A stretch of DNA of 10,462 nucleotides from Burkholderiales bacterium (GTDB taxonomy: Bacteria; Pseudomonadota; Gammaproteobacteria; Burkholderiales; Usitatibacteraceae): contig JADGRS010000073.1 of assembly GCA_017880705.1 (NCBI GenBank), forward strand, positions 1 through 10,462, written 5' to 3'. Positions within the stretch are counted from its first letter, which is position 1. Each line of letters begins with the position of its first letter. Under the pieces are notes generated by a model. The model had not been told where the DNA came from. It made no database searches and worked only from the letters and a program-made list of their open reading frames with translations. Shown here piece by piece: positions 1 through 6,687 of the stretch. The position numbers and the translations under genes were made by a program.

Positions 1-725
1 AGAAGTGGTACTACATCACGCCCGACTACGCGTTCGGGCACACCCTGCAGTCGGGCCTGGAAGCGGCGTGCACGAGGCTCGGGGGGACGAAGATCGGCGC
101 GGACCTCACGCCCCTCGGAACCACAGACTTCTCGTCGTACCTCATCAAGGCGCAGGCTGCCAACCCGGACGTCATCGTCTTCCTGGTGCAGGGCGACGAC
201 ATGATCAACGCGCTGAAGCAGGCGGTGCAATTCGGCCTCGACAAGCGCTTCCATCTCGCCGGCGCGCAGCAGGAGCTCGAGCCCCTCGAGGGCCTGCCGC
301 CCGAGGCGCGCATCGGCAGCTGGGTCTTCGAGTGGTACTGGAACCAGCCCAACGTGCCGCATGTGAAGGAGTTCGTCGACGCCATCAAGAAGAAGACCGG
401 AAGGGTTCCCACGGCGCGCACGTGGTTCGGCTTCGCTTCCACGTGGAGTTGCGCTCTCGGCGCCAATGCGGCGAAGTCCCTCGAGGCGGTGAAGATCGCC
501 AAGGCGATGCAGGGCATGAAGCTTCCCCCGGAAGTGGGCCTGATGCCGGACCAGCCGTATTTCCGCGCCGGCCAGAACCAGCTCATCCCCAACCTTTTCG
601 TGGGCCATGCCCAGGGAGCGGGCGCCGCCCCCGACGACCTGTTCAAGGTAACCACGATCGTCAAGGGCGCGGACGCGGCGGGGACTCTCGAGGAGACGGG
701 CTGCAAGATGACCTGGCCCACCTGA
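1..725 (+). CDS. ABC transporter substrate-binding protein, branched-chain amino acid type (C-terminal part)
   Basis: This is the 3' part of a periplasmic binding protein of the Leu/Ile/Val-binding type (Peripla_BP_6, type I fold). The reading frame is open from base 3 and gives 240 residues beginning KWYYITPDYAFG, a typical mid-protein segment in this family. It continues through DFSSYLIKAQAANPDVIVF and ends ETGCKMTWPT at TGA 723-725. The N-terminus, signal peptide and start codon lie upstream of the window. An internal ATG at 186 gives a shorter frame but is not the real start, because clear family sequence precedes it. In the cell it would capture a solute in the periplasm and deliver it to the LivHM permease encoded just downstream. 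The substrate cannot be read from the sequence: relatives bind amino acids, amides, urea or aromatic acids. Family and role are secure; ligand is unknown. Confidence 0.93.
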   Translation, partial: KWYYITPDYAFGHTLQSGLEAACTRLGGTKIGADLTPLGTTDFSSYLIKAQAANPDVIVFLVQGDDMINALKQAVQFGLDKRFHLAGAQQELEPLEGLPPEARIGSWVFEWYWNQPNVPHVKEFVDAIKKKTGRVPTARTWFGFASTWSCALGANAAKSLEAVKIAKAMQGMKLPPEVGLMPDQPYFRAGQNQLIPNLFVGHAQGAGAAPDDLFKVTTIVKGADAAGTLEETGCKMTWPT

Positions 726-747
726 GGCCGCGGCATCCCGGCACGTG

Positions 748-776
748 ATCGCGGCCGCGCCCAGCGCGGCCGCGAT
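748..776 (+). promoter_or_regulatory. Perfect 13-bp intercistronic hairpin between binding protein gene and livH
   Basis: Bases 748-760 (ATCGCGGCCGCGC) are the exact reverse complement of 764-776, leaving a 3-base CCA loop. The structure starts 22 bases after the binding-protein stop and ends 32 bases before the livH start. No run of T follows it (the next bases are TCGATTGATTTCC), so it is not a textbook intrinsic terminator. Known parallels in ABC importer operons suggest it protects the 3' end of the binding-protein mRNA or partly ends transcription, so that more binding protein than permease is made. The structure is seen directly; the role is inferred. Confidence 0.7.
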
Positions 777-808
777 TCGATTGATTTCCCGCGAGGAGCC
801 GCACCCGC

Positions 809-1678
809 ATGACCCAGCTGATCCTCTTCAACGTCTTCAACGGGCTCATCGTCGGCGCGTTCTACGCGTTGATGGCGCTCGGGCTGTCGCTCATCCTCAA
901 CCTGAGCGGCGTGATCAACTTCGCGCACGGCGGCTTCCTCGCCCTGGGAGCCTACATCGCCTACACGCTGATGCCGTTCACCGGCTTCTGGGGCGCGCTC
1001 GTGATCGCCCCGGTGCTCACAGCGATCTTCGGGCTCATCGTCGAGCGCTTCCTGATCCGGCCGTTGTACGGGCGGGATCCGCTCTACAGCCTGCTCCTCA
1101 CCTTCGGGCTCGCGTATGTGCTCGAGGACGGGGCCCGCTACATCTGGGGCGCGCAAAGCGTGCCGTATCCGATCCCCGCCGCGCTCACCACGCCGCTCAG
1201 CACCGAGTACTTCTTCCTCACGGGCTACCGGCTGTTCATGGTGGCGCTGGTCGGAATCGCGGTCGGCGGGCTCTTCTTCATCCTCAACCGCACGCGGCTC
1301 GGCATGCGCATCCGCGCGGGCACGCTCGACCTCGAGACGGTCTCCGTGCTCGGCGTGAACGTGCGGATCCTGCGCAACCTGAACTTCGGGCTCGGCATCT
1401 ACCTCGCGGGCCTCGCCGGCGTGCTCGCCGCGGGAATGCTCGGGCTGCAACCCACGATCGGCACATCGCTCATCATTCCGAGCTTCGTCGCGATCATCGT
1501 GGGCGGCCTCGGGAGCCTCCCGGGAACGCTGCTGGGAGGCTTGCTGATCGGAGTCGCGTCGGGGCTCACCACGGTGTTCTTTCCCTCGGCCACCGAAGCG
1601 GTGATGTACGTGATGATGGGCCTGGTGCTTCTGGTGCGTCCGCGCGGCCTCCTCGGCGAAGAAGGCAGGATCCAATGA
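809..1678 (+). CDS. livH: LivH-type inner-membrane permease
   Basis: 289 residues, the usual length for LivH. It is one of two integral membrane subunits that form the translocation channel of a HAAT-family (branched-chain amino acid type) ABC importer. Sequence marks are GVINFAHGGF (residues 34-43), LLLTFGLAYVLEDG in the middle, the cytoplasmic coupling loop around RAGTLDLETVSVLGVNV (169-185), VGGLGSLPGT (231-240) and the C-terminal LLVRPRGLLGEEGR. Hydrophobic segments fill most of the rest. The ATG at 809 is chosen because GAGGAG at 793-798 is a good ribosome binding site and the N-terminus matches the family. It follows the binding-protein gene by 83 bases, which include a strong hairpin. 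Its TGA overlaps the livM start as ATGA at 1675-1678, pointing to translational coupling. Role in the importer is confident; the transported solute is not known. Confidence 0.95.
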   Translation: MTQLILFNVFNGLIVGAFYALMALGLSLILNLSGVINFAHGGFLALGAYIAYTLMPFTGFWGALVIAPVLTAIFGLIVERFLIRPLYGRDPLYSLLLTFGLAYVLEDGARYIWGAQSVPYPIPAALTTPLSTEYFFLTGYRLFMVALVGIAVGGLFFILNRTRLGMRIRAGTLDLETVSVLGVNVRILRNLNFGLGIYLAGLAGVLAAGMLGLQPTIGTSLIIPSFVAIIVGGLGSLPGTLLGGLLIGVASGLTTVFFPSATEAVMYVMMGLVLLVRPRGLLGEEGRIQ

Positions 1679-2628
1679 ATGCTGCCCTGAAGGACCAGCA
1701 GGCCAACGCGATCGTCTGGGCGCTTCTCCTCACGATGCCGTGGTGGATGGGCGCGGTCGGCGGATACACGGAGCTCGCGATTCGCGTCGTGGTGCTCGGG
1801 CTCGCCGCGATGTCCCTCAACTTCCTCCTCGGCTTCACGGGCGTCCTTTCTTTCGGCCACGCCGCGTACTTCGGCCTCGGCGCGTACGGCGTGGGCATGA
1901 CGATCAAGTATCTCGTCGCGAGCACGCCGCTCGGCATCGTGGTCGGCGTCGCGACGGGCGCCCTCGCCGCGATGATCGTGGGCGCCCTCATCGTCAAGCT
2001 GCGCGGCGTCTACTTCGCGATGGTCACCATCGCCTTCGGCCAGGTCTTCTTCTTCATCGCCTTCCGATGGAACGAGTTCACCGGAGGCGACGACGGCCTC
2101 ACCGGCTGGAAGCGCCAGGCGATCGACCTCGGCTTCACGAAGCTCGACATCCTGGGAAGCGACACGCTCTTCTACTACTTCGTCCTCGCCGTCTTCGCCG
2201 CGTCCGTGGCGGTGATGGCCATCCTCATACGGTCTCCCTTCGGCCGCACGCTCGTCGCGATCCGCGAGAACGAGCGGCGCGCGCGCTTCCTCGGGATCCC
2301 GGTGGACCAGCACATCTGGATCTCCTTCGTGATCTCGTGCTTCTTCGTGAGCCTCGCCGGGACGCTGTACGCGCTTCTCAGCAACTTCACCGACCCGCGC
2401 GCGCTGCGCTGGGACCAGTCGGGCAACTTCGTCATCATGGCAGTGCTCGGCGGGATGCGTTCCTTCTGGGGCCCGCTCATCGGCGCGGCCATCTTCGTCG
2501 TGCTGCAGGACTGGGTCTCGAGCCACACCGAGAACTGGATGTCCGTGATCGGGGTGTTCTTCATGCTGATCGTCCTCTTCTTCCCCCGCGGGGTGCTGGG
2601 GATGCTGCGCCGGAGGGCCACCGCATGA
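1675..2628 (+). CDS. livM: LivM-type inner-membrane permease
   Basis: 317 residues; the second membrane subunit of the importer, pairing with LivH. Family marks are LGFTGVLSFGHAAYFGLGAYG (ending at residue 72), TGGDDGLTG (137-144 region), the coupling-loop motif RENERRARFLGIPV (197-210), VLGGMRSFWGPLIGAA (258-272) and FFPRGVLG (302-309). Several hydrophobic helices lie before and between these. The start at 1675 overlaps the livH stop (ATGA) and has AGGA at 1667-1670 four bases upstream. The frame is open far upstream, to about 745, but that part lies over livH and is only a shadow. Its own TGA overlaps the livG start at 2625-2628. N-terminal length (about 30 residues before the first conserved block) is ordinary for LivM. 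Assignment is confident; substrate is unknown. Confidence 0.95.
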   Translation: MNAALKDQQANAIVWALLLTMPWWMGAVGGYTELAIRVVVLGLAAMSLNFLLGFTGVLSFGHAAYFGLGAYGVGMTIKYLVASTPLGIVVGVATGALAAMIVGALIVKLRGVYFAMVTIAFGQVFFFIAFRWNEFTGGDDGLTGWKRQAIDLGFTKLDILGSDTLFYYFVLAVFAASVAVMAILIRSPFGRTLVAIRENERRARFLGIPVDQHIWISFVISCFFVSLAGTLYALLSNFTDPRALRWDQSGNFVIMAVLGGMRSFWGPLIGAAIFVVLQDWVSSHTENWMSVIGVFFMLIVLFFPRGVLGMLRRRATA

Positions 2629-3374
2629 GCGTCCTCGAGGTAAGGGACGTGACGAAGCAATTCGGCAAACTCGTCGCCGTGAATGGCGTCTCCCTCGCGG
2701 TCGAGGCGGGAGAGCTTCGCGCGATCATCGGCCCCAATGGCGCGGGCAAGACCACCTTCTTCAACCTCATCAGCGGATTCTTTCCGCCGACCGCGGGGAC
2801 AATCGTCTTCGACGGCAAGGACATCACGGCGATACCCGAGCACCGTCGCGTCGCCCTCGGGATGGCGCGGACCTTCCAGGTGACCGAGATCTTCCCCGAG
2901 CTCACGGTGCGCGAGAACCTGCGCGTGCCGGTGGAAGTCGCCGCGGGAAAACGCCTGAGCCCGTGGATGTCGAAAGCCGACAAGGCAAAGGCCGCCGCGC
3001 GCATCGAGGAGCTGATGGAGATGGGCGGGCTCGGCGGCAAGGGCGACCGCCTGGTCGGCGAGCTCTCCCACGGCGACCAGCGCGCGACGGAGATCATGAT
3101 GTCGATCGCGTTGAAGCCGCGCCTGCTGCTCCTCGACGAACCCACTGCGGGCATGGGAGACCAGGAGACGTATCACATCACCCGCCTCATCCGGCGCCTG
3201 CACCGCGAAGAGAAGCTCACGATCGTGCTGATCGAGCACGACATGCGCGTGGTCTTCCATCTCGCCGACCGCATCATGGTGCTCGCCGAGGGCGCGGTGC
3301 TCGCCGAGGGAACGCCCGCGGAGATCGGCAGCAACGAGCTAGTGCAGGCGGCGTATCTCGGGAAGGCGGCATGA
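2625..3374 (+). CDS. livG: LivG-type ABC transporter ATP-binding protein
   Basis: 249 residues; a cytoplasmic ATPase that forms a pair with LivF on the LivHM permease and powers uptake by ATP hydrolysis. Walker A is GPNGAGKT (36-43), the Q-loop glutamine is Q85, the signature is LSHGD (147-151), Walker B is LLLLDE (167-172) and the H-loop histidine is H205 (IEHDM). The signature reads LSHGDQ where LSGGQ is usual; variants of this kind (LSHG, LSYG) are known in LivG and UrtD branches, so it is not a sign of inactivity. All catalytic residues are present. The start is the ATG inside the ATGA overlap with livM, with GGAGGG at 2612-2617 at ideal distance. The TGA overlaps the livF start at 3371-3374. 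Confident assignment. Confidence 0.95.
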   Translation: MSVLEVRDVTKQFGKLVAVNGVSLAVEAGELRAIIGPNGAGKTTFFNLISGFFPPTAGTIVFDGKDITAIPEHRRVALGMARTFQVTEIFPELTVRENLRVPVEVAAGKRLSPWMSKADKAKAAARIEELMEMGGLGGKGDRLVGELSHGDQRATEIMMSIALKPRLLLLDEPTAGMGDQETYHITRLIRRLHREEKLTIVLIEHDMRVVFHLADRIMVLAEGAVLAEGTPAEIGSNELVQAAYLGKAA

Positions 3375-4096
3375 GCGTCCTCGAAGTCCGCGATCTCCAC
3401 GCCTTCTACGGCAAGAGCCACATCCTGCATGGCGTGTCGCTCGAAGTGCGCGAAGGCGAGCTGGTGACGCTCCTCGGGCGCAACGGCGCCGGCAAGAGCA
3501 CCACCCTGCGTGCGTTGATGGGCCTCATGCGCTCGATGAAAGGCAGCGTGAAGATCTTCGGCCAGGAGACGAGCCTCTGGGCCCCCTACCGCATCTCGGG
3601 ATCCGGGGTGGGCTACGTGCCCGAAGGCCGCCGCATCTTCGCGAACCTCACCGTGGACGAGAACCTCAAGGTCCCCATCGAGCGGCCCGGCCCGTGGACG
3701 GCCGCACGCGTGTACGAGCTCTTTCCGCGCCTCGCGGAACGCAAGGGCAACAAGGGCCGCCAGCTCTCGGGCGGCGAGCAGGAAATGCTCGCGATCGGGC
3801 GCGCATTGCTCCTCAATCCGAAGCTCCTGTTCCTCGACGAGCCCTCGCAGGGCCTCGCGCCGTTGATCGTTCGCGACGTCTTCGACGTGATCGTGAAGAT
3901 GCGCAACGAGGGCATGTCGGTGCTCCTCGTCGAACAGAACGTGCGCGGGGCGGTCGAGATCGCGGATCGCGCCTACGTGCTCGACGACGGACGCGTCGTC
4001 TACGAAGGCCCCGCCGCGGAATTCGCGAAGGACGAGGAACGGGTGCGCGCGCTGGCGGGCGCGAGCGCCGAGAAGTGGGAAGACACCGACCACTGA
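3371..4096 (+). CDS. livF: LivF-type ABC transporter ATP-binding protein
   Basis: 241 residues; the second ATPase of the importer and the last gene of the operon. Walker A is GRNGAGKS (36-43), the signature is LSGGE (132-136), Walker B is LLFLDE (152-157), followed by PSQGLAP. YVPEGRRIF (82-90) and LLVEQN (185-190) are typical of LivF. The H-loop position is Q189 instead of histidine, which is usual in this subfamily. The start overlaps the livG stop as ATGA. The first five codons share 16 identical bases (gcatgagcgtcctcga) with the livG start, both giving MSVLE. The gene ends at TGA 4094-4096, only seven bases before the stop of the convergent membrane-protein gene. No terminator hairpin fits between them, so the two transcripts probably overlap at their 3' ends. 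Confidence 0.95.
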   Translation: MSVLEVRDLHAFYGKSHILHGVSLEVREGELVTLLGRNGAGKSTTLRALMGLMRSMKGSVKIFGQETSLWAPYRISGSGVGYVPEGRRIFANLTVDENLKVPIERPGPWTAARVYELFPRLAERKGNKGRQLSGGEQEMLAIGRALLLNPKLLFLDEPSQGLAPLIVRDVFDVIVKMRNEGMSVLLVEQNVRGAVEIADRAYVLDDGRVVYEGPAAEFAKDEERVRALAGASAEKWEDTDH

Positions 4097-4103
4097 CTAC
4101 GGC

Positions 4104-4502
4104 TCAGGCATCCATCTCGATCAGCACCGAGAGGACGAGAAGCCCGAGGGCGCACAGATGGAACGCGAAGCGAATCACGTGACCGTCCTCCCGGCGTCCA
4201 CGCAAGAACACGATCGGGAAAGCGATGACGAGGGCAGTCGCGGCGCCGGCCGTCATCCATAGGGCGGACCCCCGGTCGCTCACCAGCCACGCGAGCATGA
4301 GCGTCGCGGCGATCGCCATGATCTCGACGAAAGCGCCGACATTGGGCGGTCCCCAGTACGCGTACAGGGTCTTCTGCAGCGTGCCGTACAGCGCCGCGTC
4401 GTGGCGCATGTTGGCGGGGCGCTCGAGGACGTGCGCGAACGACATTCCCGCGGTGAGCGCCGCGAGCATGAGGGCCAGGAAACGCAGGGAGATGAGCAAC
4501 AT
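4104..4502 (-). CDS. Small four-helix membrane protein, DUF1772-like
   Basis: 132 residues starting MLLISLRFLALMLAALTAG. Four hydrophobic segments are visible at about residues 3-24, 54-74, 80-100 and 110-128. The first is followed by FAHVLERPANMR (22-33), a pattern I associate with DUF1772-type integral membrane proteins (anthrone-oxygenase-like), but the match is from memory and moderate. Biochemical function is unknown. ATG 4502 is chosen because the hydrophobic helix starts there; no good ribosome binding site precedes it (only GGGA very close). A weak promoter-like pair on the minus strand, TCGGCA (4574-4569) and TACAAA (4552-4547) 16 bases apart, may drive it separately from the P450 gene 137 bases upstream. 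It faces livF tail to tail. The reading frame is open much further upstream, but that is antisense-frame shadow of the P450 gene. Confidence 0.8.
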   Translation of the reverse strand: MLLISLRFLALMLAALTAGMSFAHVLERPANMRHDAALYGTLQKTLYAYWGPPNVGAFVEIMAIAATLMLAWLVSDRGSALWMTAGAATALVIAFPIVFLRGRREDGHVIRFAFHLCALGLLVLSVLIEMDA

Positions 4503-4639
4503 CGTCCCAGGTACGGTATCGCACCGTCGCGCCCGAGGCGTGTGAATTTGTAACCGGATGCTTGCCCGTGCCGACGAGAGGCCGGGCGCGATGAAATGGA
4601 TTGTTGCAGAAGCCCGGATCGAGGCGGCGCCGCGGCCCG

Positions 4640-6007
4640 CTAGCCCTTCATCGACACCTTCAGCGGCATTCCGCCCTTCGGGATGAGCGTCACGCTCGCG
4701 ACGGGCGTGGGCTCCTCGTCGCGGGCGAGCGCGAAGCGCGCGCGCTGCAGGAAGGTCGCGAGGATCACCGTGGCCTCGATCATCGCGAAGGGCATGCCGA
4801 TGCACAGGCGCGGCCCAGCCCCGAAGGGCATGTACTGGTAGCGGGGAATCGCCGCCTCCCTTTCGGGGGAGAAGCGCGCCGGATCGAATTCGTCCGGGCG
4901 ATCCCAGCGCTTCGCGTGGCGATGGATGGCGTAGATCGGCATGAGGATCGACGTCCCGGCGCGAATGGCATGGCCGTCGATCTGCGCATCGGCCACGGCC
5001 TGGCGGCTCATCATCGGCACGGGTGGATAGAGGCGCATCGATTCCTTGAGCACCTGCTGCACCTTCACGAGATCGGCGGCCTGGTCGCCACGAATCGCGG
5101 CGCCGCCCGTCACGCGCTCGATCTCGTCTTCGAGCGCCGCGGTCCACTCGGGCGATCGCGCCAGGAGGTACAGGGTCCACGTGAGCGCCTTCGCCGTGGT
5201 CTCGTGGCCCGCGAGGTAGAACGTGAGCAGGTTGTCGACGAGCTGCGCCTCGCCCATCGAGCGGCCGGTCTCCGGATCGCGCGCGGCGATGAGGCGGCGC
5301 ATCAGGTCGTCGGGCGGATCGCTCTCGCCCTCGCGCTCGCGAACCAGCGCGGCGACCGTCGAGCGCAAGATCCTCACGGCGCGCGCCTGCGCGAACATGC
5401 CGGGCTGAGGCAGCCACGGCGGCAGGTTCATCGAGGCGTAGAGGATGCCCCAGGGGCCGAATCGCTGCAGCGATTGCACCGAGCCCTGGACGGTGCGGGC
5501 GAAACTTTCGTCGGCCGACGGCAGCAGCGTCGCCGCGATCACCTCGAAGGTTGCGCGGGTCATATCCTCGTCGATGGCCTGCACCGAACCCGGCGGCATC
5601 GCGCGCCACCTCGCGAGCGCATCTTCCGCGGCGCGCACGAACGTCGGTACGAAGCGCGCCAGCTCCTGCGGGCGGAACATCGGCGCGACGGCCTGGCGCT
5701 GCCACTTCCAATCCGCGCCCTCGCTCGTGAGGATGCCCTTGCCGAGGAGCGGCCCGAGGAGGCGAATCTGCGTGAGCTTGCCGAACTTCTCGCGCTCGTC
5801 GAGGAGCACCGCCTTGATGAGCGCAGGCGAGGTCACCCAGGCACGCGGCAACTTCGCGCCGCCGAATGCGACGAAGTCTTCCTCGTACGCCGCGCGCGGA
5901 AGCACCTGGAGCGGATTGCGCACGAACGCGCGGATGAAGGCAAGCCGGCCCAGCGGACTGGCGGGGGGCACGACGCGCGGGGGCGTGAGAGGCGGCATAC
6001 GGACCAT
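4640..6007 (-). CDS. Cytochrome P450
   Basis: A soluble bacterial cytochrome P450 monooxygenase of 455 residues. It would insert one oxygen atom from O2 into an unknown hydrophobic substrate, using electrons from partner proteins. From the chosen start: the C-helix WxxxR (DWKWQRQ, about 99-105), the I-helix oxygen-activation motif AGHETT (266-271), the K-helix ExxR (KESMRLYPP, E322/R325) and the heme loop FGAGPRLCIGMPFA with ligand C402. All signature residues are intact and length is normal. Three in-frame ATGs compete, at 6025, 6007 and 5998; 6007 is preferred because GGGG lies seven bases upstream, whereas 6025 has no ribosome binding site. No ferredoxin or reductase is encoded nearby. The AGHETTAK/ExxR pattern and the plain N-terminus without membrane anchor fit a class-E-like bacterial P450. 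The divergent gene at 6087 shares its upstream region, which carries an inverted repeat. Confidence 0.93.
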   Translation of the reverse strand: MVRMPPLTPPRVVPPASPLGRLAFIRAFVRNPLQVLPRAAYEEDFVAFGGAKLPRAWVTSPALIKAVLLDEREKFGKLTQIRLLGPLLGKGILTSEGADWKWQRQAVAPMFRPQELARFVPTFVRAAEDALARWRAMPPGSVQAIDEDMTRATFEVIAATLLPSADESFARTVQGSVQSLQRFGPWGILYASMNLPPWLPQPGMFAQARAVRILRSTVAALVREREGESDPPDDLMRRLIAARDPETGRSMGEAQLVDNLLTFYLAGHETTAKALTWTLYLLARSPEWTAALEDEIERVTGGAAIRGDQAADLVKVQQVLKESMRLYPPVPMMSRQAVADAQIDGHAIRAGTSILMPIYAIHRHAKRWDRPDEFDPARFSPEREAAIPRYQYMPFGAGPRLCIGMPFAMIEATVILATFLQRARFALARDEEPTPVASVTLIPKGGMPLKVSMKG

Positions 6008-6008
6008 T

Positions 6009-6035
6009 GTGACGCCCCATCGCATAGTGCGTCAC
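6009..6035. promoter_or_regulatory. Inverted repeat, possible operator between P450 and exported-protein genes
   Basis: GTGACGC (6009-6015) and GCGTCAC (6029-6035) are perfect 7-base inverted arms separated by 13 bases, with arm centres 20 bp apart, about two helical turns. It lies immediately upstream of the preferred P450 start and within the 79-bp divergent intergenic region. The size and spacing suit a dimeric repressor or activator. No regulator gene lies beside it, and the role is inferred from position alone. Confidence 0.4.
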
Positions 6036-6086
6036 GTCGCGGTAGGCTAACGACCCTGAACCCCCACGCACGAGAGGATCACGTCC

Positions 6087-6605
6087 ATGATGAAGGCGCA
6101 CACACTGCTGCCGGCCGCCATCGCCCTCGCCCTCATGACGGGCGTCGCCCAGGGCGCCGAACCCCTGGCGCTCCGCCTCAAGCCGCTCGCGTTCCTCGCC
6201 GGCCACTGCTACAAGGGCACGCTCGCCGGGGGCAAGGACACCGACGAGCATTGCTTCACGCCGGCGTACGGCGGCCAGGTGCTTCGCGACGTCCATACCG
6301 TTCACGGCCCGGAGCATCCCGACTACGTCGGCGAGACCACGTACTACTGGGATCCGGAGGCCCGGCGCATCGAGTATCTCTATGTCGAGAACGCGGGCGG
6401 AATCATGCGGGGGACCGTGGAGCCGGGCGACGACGTCATCGTCTTTCCGGCGACTCGCTACTCCGTCGGCATCCAGTCGATGACGCTGCGTGTGCGCTGG
6501 ACGCTGCAGGGCGACGGCTACGAGGCCTGGAGCGAGGTGCAGGACACGCACGACAAGGAACTCTGGGCGACGATGTTCAGGGTGCGGATGGCGAAGTCGC
6601 CGTAG
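6087..6605 (+). CDS. Small exported protein of unknown function
   Basis: 172 residues. The N-terminus MMKAHTLLPAAIALALMTG is a Sec-type signal peptide with likely cleavage after AQG (about residue 23), so the protein should be periplasmic or secreted; there is no lipobox cysteine. The mature part has alternating polar and hydrophobic stretches (YVGETTYYWDPEARRIEYLYV, GTVEPGDDVIVFPATRY, MTLRVRWTL) suggesting a mostly beta, lipocalin-like or DUF1579-like barrel. It contains just two cysteines, C41 and C56, which could form a disulfide. I do not recognise the family with confidence. The start at 6087 has GAGAGGA at 6072-6078 upstream; ATG 6090 is an alternative that drops one residue. It diverges from the P450 gene, and a GC hairpin follows its stop. 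A TAGGCT at 6043-6048 could be a -10 box but has no good -35. Confidence 0.85.
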   Translation: MMKAHTLLPAAIALALMTGVAQGAEPLALRLKPLAFLAGHCYKGTLAGGKDTDEHCFTPAYGGQVLRDVHTVHGPEHPDYVGETTYYWDPEARRIEYLYVENAGGIMRGTVEPGDDVIVFPATRYSVGIQSMTLRVRWTLQGDGYEAWSEVQDTHDKELWATMFRVRMAKSP

Positions 6606-6610
6606 CGAGA

Positions 6611-6630
6611 AAGGGGCCCGGCAGCCCCTT
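6611..6630 (+). terminator. Terminator-like hairpin after the exported-protein gene
   Basis: AAGGGGC (6611-6617) pairs perfectly with GCCCCTT (6624-6630) across a six-base loop, beginning five bases after the stop codon at 6605. Only TT follows the GC stem before GACACC, so the U-tract is poor and efficiency is uncertain. The last two bases are also the first two of the TTGACA -35 box of the next operon. Confidence 0.45.
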
Positions 6631-6658
6631 GACACCGCCCTTTCAGTAAGCGTAGGCT
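6629..6658 (+). promoter_or_regulatory. Sigma-70-type promoter of the arsR-like operon
   Basis: TTGACA at 6629-6634 is a perfect -35 consensus. TAGGCT at 6653-6658, 18 bases further, matches -10 at three of six positions, including the key T-A and final T. Transcription would begin near 6665, about 23 bases before the ATG at 6688. The -10 box is embedded in the first of two operator dyads, so a bound repressor would block RNA polymerase. The -10 assignment is the weaker half. Confidence 0.65.
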
Positions 6659-6680
6659 TACGGTAAGCTATTGCTTACCG
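6646..6680. promoter_or_regulatory. Two tandem dyad operators, probable ArsR-family autoregulation site
   Basis: Dyad 1 is GTAAGC-4 bases-GCTTAC (6646-6661). Dyad 2 is CGGTAAGC-TATT-GCTTACCG (6661-6680), a perfect 8-base inverted repeat. The core half-site GTAAGC thus occurs four times in alternating orientation within 35 bp, and the two dyad centres are 17 bp apart. They cover the -10 box and the expected transcription start of the gene for an ArsR-type repressor that begins eight bases downstream. Autorepression is the natural reading: the repeats are seen, the protein that binds is inferred. Confidence 0.75.
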
Positions 6681-6687
6681 TTGCACC

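Noticed and set aside
751..773. Two NotI-type GCGGCCGC palindromes as cloning scars or recombination sites
   Set aside because: They are simply the arms of the hairpin in GC-rich DNA, and nothing nearby suggests a construct or integration.
26..1675. Long minus-strand open frame of 549 codons opposite the transporter genes
   Set aside because: Its composition is His, Arg, Glu and Asp rich without any domain, and it lies opposite well-recognised binding-protein and LivH genes. It is a typical GC-rich antisense artefact.
4547..4574. Minus-strand TCGGCA / TACAAA as promoter for the small membrane protein
   Set aside because: Each box matches consensus at about four of six positions, which is common by chance, so it was not listed as a feature.
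6043..6048. TAGGCT, also found as the -10 box of the arsR-like promoter, as promoter of the exported-protein gene
   Set aside because: No acceptable -35 box lies 16-18 bases upstream, so it is only mentioned in the gene entry.
4503..6635. Upstream extension of the DUF1772-like frame across the P450 region
   Set aside because: The extension is low-complexity Arg/Ala sequence out of frame with the P450; the membrane protein begins cleanly at 4502.
4601..6649. 682-codon plus-strand open frame opposite the cytochrome P450
   Set aside because: The P450 on the other strand has every family motif, while this frame is Arg/His rich with no recognisable domain.
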